Positions 6,726-10,653 of a DNA stretch of 18,951 nucleotides are shown here, one piece after another. The stretch spans positions 1 to 18,951 of the forward strand of contig JBBTVP010000011.1 of assembly GCA_038063175.1 (NCBI GenBank), given 5' to 3'. A program made the position numbers and the translations under genes. The stretch comes from JBBTVP01 sp038063175. GTDB lineage: Bacteria > Patescibacteriota > Minisyncoccia > UBA6257 > 1-14-0-10-40-38. The notes below the pieces were generated by a model. It did not search any database, was not told the DNA's origin, and saw only the letters and a list, made by a program, of their open reading frames with translations. Position 1 is the first letter of the stretch. Every line of letters begins with the position of its first letter.

Positions 6726-6732
6726 AACTAAA

Positions 6733-6795
6733 ACCAGGAGAAAACTGGTGATTATGACAATGACCGAATCGAGTCATTGTTATCGTTATTGTCAT
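6733..6795 (+). other. rpmB-tRNA spacer with alternative hairpins
   Basis: After a small hairpin (6733-6737 with 6745-6749), the arm around atgacaatgac (6754-6764) can pair in two mutually exclusive ways: acaatgac with gtcattgt (6757-6764 with 6773-6780), or atgacaat with attgtcat (6754-6761 with 6788-6795). The gtcat pentamer recurs at 6773, 6791 and 6798. This could be an attenuator-like switch or just repeat decay. No open reading frame is supported here. Confidence 0.45.
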
Positions 6796-6805
6796 CTGTC
6801 ATAGT
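6777..6805 (+). promoter_or_regulatory. Promoter candidate for the tRNA-like gene
   Basis: TTGTTA (6777-6782), a 17-nt spacer and CATAGT (6800-6805) would start transcription near 6812, five bases before the cloverleaf begins. The -35 is good and the -10 weak. The element overlaps the right arms of the alternative hairpins. Confidence 0.35.
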
Positions 6806-6816
6806 GTCTCTGCGAA

Positions 6817-6887
6817 CAGGCTATAGCGTAAAAGCAGCGCACACCCTTGGGGTGGGTGAGGACGGGGGGCGGTACCCCGTAGCCTGA
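6817..6887 (+). tRNA. tRNA-Pro(GGG)-like cloverleaf with aberrant D and T loops
   Basis: All four stems form: acceptor caggcta/tagcctg (7 of 7 pairs), T8-A9, D stem gcgt/gcgc (one G-T pair), A26, anticodon stem caccc/gggtg with the 7-nt loop ttggggt (T33, anticodon GGG at 6849-6851, G37), a 4-nt variable loop and T stem cgggg/ccccg. C1-G72, A73 and G35-G36 are the known bacterial proline identity features, and the anticodon loop resembles E. coli proL. Two things are abnormal: the D loop is aaaagca, without G18G19, and the T loop is ggcggta instead of TTCRANT. CCA is not encoded. The partners of the D-loop/T-loop contact are thus altered on both sides, as in non-ribosomal tRNAs such as staphylococcal cell-wall tRNA-Gly, or in decayed copies. 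Chance folding is possible but unlikely given the identity bases. Confidence 0.55.
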
Positions 6888-6892
6888 CTATT

Positions 6893-7802
6893 ATGAGGCT
6901 CATTCTTCTGAACTGTGCCGCTTGCGGAAAAGAAATCTTCCGAAGTAATGGGAGGGTTAATGAAGCGGATAAATATGGTTGNNNNNNNNNNATTGCTCGC
7001 AGCTATGCCAAGCGAAAATCATAAACAAAAAGAAGGAATTTTTCTGTGCGCGTCCAACCTGCGGGAAAACTTTCTTTAGAATTCCTAGTAGTATCAGAAG
7101 TAAAAAACTATATTGTTCTCGTTCCTGCGCTGTTTCTCTTAATAACGTCGAATCTCCAAAGAGAAAGGCAACGGTAAACGAATGCGCCTTTTGCCAAAAG
7201 AGTTTTAAGGGAATAGAATCTTTTGCTCGCGTGAATGTAGTAATCAATTCTTGATCATCAGCGGCAATGAAGTAAAAGAAAAAATCAAAAAGTTCTATAA
7301 GGAACATCATCGAATACCCCTGAAAAGAGAATTTCTACATTATAAGGCTGCGAGAGGAAGATTCGGAACCTGGAATAAAGCGGTAGAGGCAGCTGGTTTT
7401 GATCCAAATCCGGTTAGATTCGCTAAGAAATGTATTGCGAACGACGGCCACCAATGCGATTCTCTCGCAGAGAAAATAATTGACGATTGGCTCTCAACAC
7501 AAAAGATTCCCCATGAAAGAAACATCCCATACCCTAAAAGTCTTTATACAGCTGATTTTCTTGTGAAAGGAGTGTTTATAGAATTCTTTGGTCTTGCAGG
7601 TGAGCTTTCCACGTACGATAGAGCGAAAAAACAAAAAGAAAAAGTAGCTGCACAGTACAAGCTTAAAGTCATTGCACTCTATCCGAAAGACTTATTTCCT
7701 CGAAACAAGTTAAATCAAATTCTCGGGAAATATCTGCTGCTTCCAAAACAACTTTCCCTTGGCACCATCGCTGCATCAACTCACGCTAGCAAGATTAGCT
7801 AA
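6893..7802 (+). pseudogene. Zinc-finger/HNH-repeat/PD-(D/E)XK endonuclease-like gene, gapped and frameshifted
   Basis: Composite read of one gene. From ATG 6893 it encodes MRLILLNCAACGKEIFR up to a 10-N gap (6982-6991), continues as a C-x3-C half, then a second finger (C-x4-CGK ... YCSRSC) and a third (ECAFC). That third finger is completed only after a shift to another frame near 7207-7212, giving N-R-I-F-C-S-R-E-C. Next comes a homing-endonuclease-associated repeat (about 7269-7406; IPLKREF ... GRFGTWNKAVEAAGF). The C-terminus is Vsr/DUF559-like, with candidate catalytic Glu (near 7470), Asp in TADF (7554) and Glu in IEFFG (7581). This combination fits a homing or mobile-element nuclease. 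The missing base may be a true mutation or an assembly error, since the gap is nearby; the N run length is probably arbitrary. The ATG is 5 nt after the tRNA-like discriminator base. Confidence 0.7.
6982..6991. other. Assembly gap (10 N)
   Basis: A run of exactly ten N inside the first zinc finger of the endonuclease-like gene. The reading frames on the two sides agree only if the true length is 2 modulo 3, so ten is probably a placeholder. Confidence 0.95.
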
Positions 7803-7820
7803 GGTGTCACTTTTCCGACT

Positions 7821-7839
7821 CCCGTGAGATAATCACGGG
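7821..7839 (+). promoter_or_regulatory. Hairpin overlapping the -10 of the superoxide dismutase gene
   Basis: The inverted repeat cccgtga/tcacggg (7821-7827 with 7833-7839) encloses gataa. GATAAT (7828-7833) is a good -10 ending 7 nt before the ATG, with gtgtca (7804-7809) as a weak -35 at 18 nt. The dyad over the -10 could be an operator. The mRNA would be leaderless. Confidence 0.45.
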
Positions 7840-7840
7840 T

Positions 7841-8419
7841 ATGACTTACCAACCAAAAAAGTACGACCAGCTGATCGGGACCCAGGGGTTTTCCGATACA
7901 CTCTTAAAAAACCATTTCACGCTCTACGAGGGGTATGTGACGAATGTAAACAAAATCGCGGAAGCAATAGCGAAAGCTCCGGCGGAGAACAAACTTTCGA
8001 CTCCAGAATACAATGAATTGAAACGTCGGTTCGGATGGGAGTGGAACGGCATGCGGCTTCATGAGTTGTACTTCGAAAACTTTAGCAAAGAGAGAGAAAA
8101 AACAATCGACAATTTACAAATAACAAGAACACTTGCGAAGCAGTTTGAAAGTTACGATAACTGGCTCAAAGATTTCAAAGCAACCGGTACCATGCGCGGC
8201 ATCGGCTGGACGATTCTCTATCGAGACCCGTCGGACAATCGACTTTTTAACGCATGGGTGAATGAGCACGACATGGGACACCTCGCGGGATGCGCTCCCC
8301 TCCTCGTCTTGGACGTTTTTGAACACGCCTACACGTTGGACTATGGGCTAAAACGCGCCGACTACATTGAAGCATTCATGAACGCGGTGGATTGGAATAT
8401 GGTGGAGCGCAGGTTTTAA
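7841..8419 (+). CDS. Fe/Mn-family superoxide dismutase
   Basis: 192 residues, full length for the family, without a signal peptide, so cytoplasmic. It converts superoxide to oxygen and hydrogen peroxide. The four metal ligands are present: His25 (LLKNHFTLYEGYV), His74 (EWNGMRLHELYFEN), Asp158 and His162 in DVFEHAY. The signature usually reads DVWEHAY, so Trp is Phe here. NAWVNEHDMGHLAGCAPLLVLD matches the conserved C-terminal core, and the YIEAFMNAVDW stretch matches the last helix. Fe versus Mn preference cannot be told safely. The gene starts 38 bp after the endonuclease-like gene with its own -10 and a hairpin. It probably protects an otherwise reduced metabolism from oxygen. Confidence 0.93.
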   Translation: MTYQPKKYDQLIGTQGFSDTLLKNHFTLYEGYVTNVNKIAEAIAKAPAENKLSTPEYNELKRRFGWEWNGMRLHELYFENFSKEREKTIDNLQITRTLAKQFESYDNWLKDFKATGTMRGIGWTILYRDPSDNRLFNAWVNEHDMGHLAGCAPLLVLDVFEHAYTLDYGLKRADYIEAFMNAVDWNMVERRF

Positions 8420-8502
8420 AAAATTGACTTTATTTAAAATCGTTGCAAGAATACCCCCAGCACAACTGCTTCGACCTACACTTCTCCTTTACGAGAGAAA
8501 TA

Positions 8503-8703
8503 ATGAAGGCAAAACCCATCACCTGCCCTATCTGCGGGGGGAAGGGAGAGTTTCCCTATCCGGTCATGGAAGAATCGTTGGGAGCACCACACCGATACAC
8601 GGATATACCGTGTGAAAGATGTAAAGGCAAAGGCACTATCGTGGATCCAACTCATTCAGAACGAGGAATCCTGCGTGGTCGATCCCGCAAGAAAAAGCCC
8701 TAG
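8503..8703 (+). CDS. Small DnaJ-type zinc-knuckle protein
   Basis: 66 residues from the ATG at 8503; an upstream TTG in the same frame (8443) would add 20 residues of poor quality. Two C-x2-C-x-G-x-G knuckles (CPICGGKG and CERCKGKG) are separated by about 28 residues, the arrangement of half a DnaJ central zinc-binding domain. The C-terminus is basic (RGRSRKKKP). There is no J domain, so a full co-chaperone role is not supported; zinc binding and contact with protein or nucleic acid are the reasonable guesses. It follows the superoxide dismutase gene after 83 bp and is closed by an intrinsic terminator. Confidence 0.7.
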   Translation: MKAKPITCPICGGKGEFPYPVMEESLGAPHRYTDIPCERCKGKGTIVDPTHSERGILRGRSRKKKP

Positions 8704-8725
8704 CAGCCAACTCTCCGTCGACGTT

Positions 8726-8757
8726 CAAGGCGCCCTTCAGGCGCCTTGTCTATTTTT
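8726..8757 (+). terminator. Intrinsic terminator of the plus-strand island
   Basis: A perfect 9-bp stem caaggcgcc/ggcgccttg (8726-8734 with 8740-8748), 5-nt loop, followed by tctattttt. The T tract lies on the plus strand, so it ends the zinc-knuckle transcript. It overlaps the stop codon of the convergent PAP2 gene (8750-8752). Confidence 0.85.
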
Positions 8758-9283
8758 CCGACCTCGGCAGAAATTTCGAGACGATCATCGCGCTCCCGAT
8801 GCCGATTACGGCTCCCGCTACTACATCCATCGGCCAGTGTACTCCGACAAACACGCGGGCGATTCCGATGAGTGCCGATCCGACAAACATCCATGTTCNN
8901 NNNNNNNNTCCCCATTTTCGGTTCACGAGAAATACCGCGGTCGCGAGTGCGAAAAAAATCTCCGCGTGTCCCGAGGGAAAACTCGGAGACTGCGGCGGTG
9001 AAATGAGCGGCTCAAAGTTCATGGAAACCGATGGTCTCGGCCGGTGGTAGAAAAACTGAATCGTTTCTCCGATGATCCAGCGGGAGAGGATCACCGCGAT
9101 CGCGGCAAGCGCGAACTTACGAAAACGTACCTTCCAGTTTGGCTCAATAATAAGAAACACGAGGAATACCGCGACAAGGAGGAGTGGGAACGCCCGTGCA
9201 AAAAAAACACCCGCGAAATCGAGTGCCGAGAATCTTCCGGCAATACCATGGATTGTTTCAAAAAGAGTTGTGTCGAAATTCAT
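8750..9283 (-). CDS. PAP2-family membrane phosphatase (undecaprenyl-pyrophosphate phosphatase-like)
   Basis: 177 residues, about five membrane segments. PAP2 motifs are visible: RPRP (81-84), PSGH (103-106) and R143-x5-H149-x3-D153 (RVFVGVHWPMD), holding the catalytic histidine pair. Such enzymes dephosphorylate lipid pyrophosphates or phosphates at the membrane; recycling of undecaprenyl pyrophosphate is a likely role given the cell-wall genes nearby, but the substrate is inferred. The first motif normally has Lys seven residues before the second RP; here Gln76 takes that place. A 10-N gap (8899-8908) falls between PSGH and the last motif. The frame is kept across it and the spacing looks normal. 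The gene is the last of the minus-strand series, after rpsR and a repeat-rich spacer, and converges on the zinc-knuckle gene. Confidence 0.88.
   Translation of the reverse strand: MNFDTTLFETIHGIAGRFSALDFAGVFFARAFPLLLVAVFLVFLIIEPNWKVRFRKFALAAIAVILSRWIIGETIQFFYHRPRPSVSMNFEPLISPPQSPSFPSGHAEIFFALATAVFLVNRKWGXXXXTWMFVGSALIGIARVFVGVHWPMDVVAGAVIGIGSAMIVSKFLPRSEK
8899..8908. other. Assembly gap (10 N)
   Basis: Ten N inside the PAP2 gene. Coding frame and motif spacing are preserved on both sides. Confidence 0.95.
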
Positions 9284-9293
9284 ACGCGCTGCG

Positions 9294-9365
9294 ATGCTAA
9301 TATACTAATTCATGCTAATGATACTAATTTACAGAACATTCGCATAATTAGTATGCATTCGCATA
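9294..9365. repeat. Iteron-like direct repeats between pap2 and rpsR
   Basis: The 94-bp spacer holds two pairs of direct repeats. atgctaat followed by atactaatt occurs at 9294-9310 and 9312-9329 (step 18; the second copy has one extra g). cattcgcata occurs at 9337-9346 and 9356-9365 (step 19). aattagtat (9346-9354) is the inverted form of atactaatt. On the minus strand this is upstream of the PAP2 ATG and contains a TATATT. The 18-19-bp spacing, close to two helical turns, fits a regulator-binding array. No binding protein is identified. Confidence 0.65.
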
Positions 9366-9377
9366 TTGGCATCACAT

Positions 9378-9578
9378 TTACCTCCGCACGAACGGAAGGA
9401 GCGCCAAGAACCGTGCACGCTTCACCGCGCGCGCAAGCCGGCGTTGGTGTTTTACACAGGTTCCCGTGTAACGCGGATCAACGATTTTTGCCTGACCAGA
9501 CACAAAACGCCGGAGTAGTTCTACCTCCTTGTAGTCTACCTCGCGCATGTTTTGGGAACAGAAAACGCATTGGGACAT
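9378..9578 (-). CDS. rpsR: 30S ribosomal protein S18
   Basis: 66 residues from the ATG at 9578; a TTG two codons earlier (9584) is less likely. The small-subunit protein S18 partners with S6 on the platform. Typical features: a C-x2-C near the N-terminus (CVFC), DYKEVELLRRFVS, KIVDPRYTGTC, then KHQRRLARAVKRARFLALLPF. The CxxC plus later Cys and His indicate the zinc-containing form. It is third in rpsF-ssb-rpsR, the conserved bacterial order. Immediately upstream is the 32-bp leader element also found before ssb. Confidence 0.96.
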   Translation of the reverse strand: MSQCVFCSQNMREVDYKEVELLRRFVSGQAKIVDPRYTGTCVKHQRRLARAVKRARFLALLPFVRR

Positions 9579-9585
9579 AATCAAC

Positions 9586-9617
9586 TAGGTTAAAGTAAAA
9601 AGTGACACGTGACAAGG
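9586..9617 (-). promoter_or_regulatory. Repeated leader/promoter element before rpsR
   Basis: Bases 9586-9617 match 10095-10126 (before ssb) at 30 of 32 positions. On the minus strand it reads as TTGTCA (9615-9610), 17-nt spacer, TAACCT (9592-9587), then 8 nt to the ATG. It may be an internal promoter for a leaderless rpsR transcript, although the -10 is poor. Confidence 0.55.
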
Positions 9618-9624
9618 GCGGTTG

Positions 9625-10089
9625 CTAAAACGGTAAATCTTCCGACTTAATTTCTTCATCGACGCTAATGACCGGAATTTCTTCCCGCTCCGCTTCAGCG
9701 GAGCGAGGCTCGCCCCCACTGGGGGCGGCAGCTGCCTGCTGATCTTTGAATCCTCCCCCTCCTGCTCTCGGTCCCAACTGAATCCGCTCTGCGATGATTT
9801 CGGTCGTCCTCCGTTTCTGACCCTGCTTGTCGTCCCACGCCCTGGTCTGGATTCTTCCTTCGATAAGTGCCAGACTCCCCTTCGCAAGAAATTTACTCGC
9901 GACTTCTGCCTGACGACCCCAAACCACCACGCTGTGAAATTCGACTGCCTCCTGTTTCTGACCACCTTTGTCATTCCAGACGCGGTTCGTGGCAATCCCA
10001 AACGTCGCGACTTGCTGCCCGCCCGAGGTCGAACGAAGTTGAGGATCCGCGGTAAGGCGTCCGAGAATGAAGACTTTGTTTAGATTCAT
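9625..10089 (-). CDS. ssb: Single-stranded DNA-binding protein
   Basis: 154 residues. The N-terminal OB fold (1 to about 108) has the family pattern: MNLNKVFILGRLTADPQLR, FGIATNR, EFHSVVVWGRQAE, GSLALIEGRIQTR. A flexible Gly/Ala/Pro/Ser-rich linker (about 108-140) leads to the acidic tip ending SEDLPF, the conserved interaction peptide for replication and repair partners. SSB coats single-stranded DNA as a tetramer. Fourteen codons of the linker (9686-9727) are made of two back-to-back GC palindromes. It sits between rpsF and rpsR as in most bacteria, with a repeated leader element 5 bp before its ATG. Confidence 0.97.
   Translation of the reverse strand: MNLNKVFILGRLTADPQLRSTSGGQQVATFGIATNRVWNDKGGQKQEAVEFHSVVVWGRQAEVASKFLAKGSLALIEGRIQTRAWDDKQGQKRRTTEIIAERIQLGPRAGGGGFKDQQAAAAPSGGEPRSAEAEREEIPVISVDEEIKSEDLPF
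9686..9727. repeat. Double GC palindrome inside the ssb coding region
   Basis: Two perfect hairpins lie in tandem: cgctccgc/gcggagcg (9686-9693 with 9698-9705, loop ttca) and cgccccc/gggggcg (9711-9717 with 9721-9727, loop act). The unit is 42 bp, a multiple of three, and encodes part of the disordered linker of SSB. The CTCCGC...GCGGAG theme also occurs in an inner hairpin of the rpoD leader (2711-2729). Confidence 0.7.
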
Positions 10090-10094
10090 GAGGT

Positions 10095-10126
10095 TAGGTT
10101 AAAGTAAAAAGTGACATGCGACAAGG
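10095..10126 (-). promoter_or_regulatory. Repeated leader/promoter element before ssb
   Basis: Near-identical to 9586-9617. Minus strand: TTGTCG (10124-10119), 17-nt spacer, TAACCT (10101-10096), 6 nt to the ssb ATG. Part of it (gcgacaag on the plus strand, 10118-10125) is complementary to cttgtcgc at 10157-10164, and gtaaaa (10104-10109) to ttttac (10165-10170). An RNA from the rpsF side could therefore fold here, followed by a T-rich stretch: a possible weak terminator or attenuator between rpsF and ssb. Confidence 0.5.
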
Positions 10127-10177
10127 ACGATACACGGTGGCGTATGTTCCTTTTTACTTGTCGCTTTTACCATGTCG

Positions 10178-10621
10178 CTATTTCAATATTTCCTCGAGCC
10201 GTTTCTCGAGCGCTTCGTTCGTAGTGATTCCCGCCCGTGGAGTTGCAGGTTGCGCAGTCGGAACAGGAGCTGCGCTCGGAGCCGAAATCGGCTTCTCGAC
10301 TTCCCTCACGTCTTCGGGAAGTGCTTCGATAAGCAAGAACCGGAGTACCGAGGATTCGCGATTCAATGCTTCATGTATCTTTGCGGTTTCCGTACGGCTA
10401 AGCGTGAACTGGAAAAAACCAAAGTAAGCGCTCTCTTCACGTTTGATCGGGTACGCGAGTCGGATCTGATTCACCGGCCCCTGGAACGTAATTTCAGCAC
10501 CATGAAGAGAAAGGACGGAAGAAACCTTCGCGTGGTCCCCGTCGGATCTCACGAGGAACGAAAGTTCATAGCGCGTCCGCACTTCATCATTCGATATATT
10601 GGCTTCAGCCATAGCGCTCAT
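10178..10621 (-). CDS. rpsF: 30S ribosomal protein S6
   Basis: 147 residues from ATG 10621, or 144 from the ATG at 10612. The second start fits the GATAAT box 11 nt upstream better. The small-subunit protein binds 16S rRNA together with S18. The S6 fold is visible from about residue 17 (RYELSFLVRSD) through the beta strand NQIRLAYPIKREESAYFGFFQFTLS to LRFLLIEALP. A Pro/Ala-rich linker (about 108-132) and a terminal helix NEALEKRLEEILK follow, an extension of the kind common in Patescibacteria. It starts 32 bp after the rpoC stop, so rpoB-rpoC and rpsF-ssb-rpsR may form one transcription unit. Confidence 0.9.
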   Translation of the reverse strand: MSAMAEANISNDEVRTRYELSFLVRSDGDHAKVSSVLSLHGAEITFQGPVNQIRLAYPIKREESAYFGFFQFTLSRTETAKIHEALNRESSVLRFLLIEALPEDVREVEKPISAPSAAPVPTAQPATPRAGITTNEALEKRLEEILK

Positions 10622-10623
10622 AA

Positions 10624-10650
10624 ATTATCAGATTCTCGCATCCGTGGCAA
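10624..10650 (-). promoter_or_regulatory. Weak promoter candidate for rpsF
   Basis: On the minus strand TTGCCA (10650-10645) and GATAAT (10629-10624) are separated by 15 nt, shorter than ideal. It occupies the whole rpoC-rpsF spacer. Confidence 0.3.
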
Positions 10651-10653
10651 GGG

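Noticed and set aside
6733..6749. rpmB terminator
   Set aside because: A 5-bp hairpin without a following T tract; too weak to call.
6817..6890. HEARO/omega-type RNA or a group I intron upstream of the nuclease-like gene
   Set aside because: The fold is explained better by a tRNA cloverleaf with proline identity bases. The protein lacks RuvC/HNH features of IscB, no group I core elements were found, and rpmB is intact.
7200..7215. Programmed -1 frameshifting in the nuclease-like gene
   Set aside because: The heptamer tttt-aag does not allow re-pairing in the A site (shifted codon is TAA) and no downstream pseudoknot was evident; deletion or assembly error is simpler.
8424..8615. 63-residue ORF overlapping the zinc-knuckle gene
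   Set aside because: It runs in another frame over the clear CxxCxGxG protein and has no recognisable features.
8612..9580. Plus-strand ORFs across the PAP2 and rpsR genes
   Set aside because: They are antisense to genes with complete conserved motifs.
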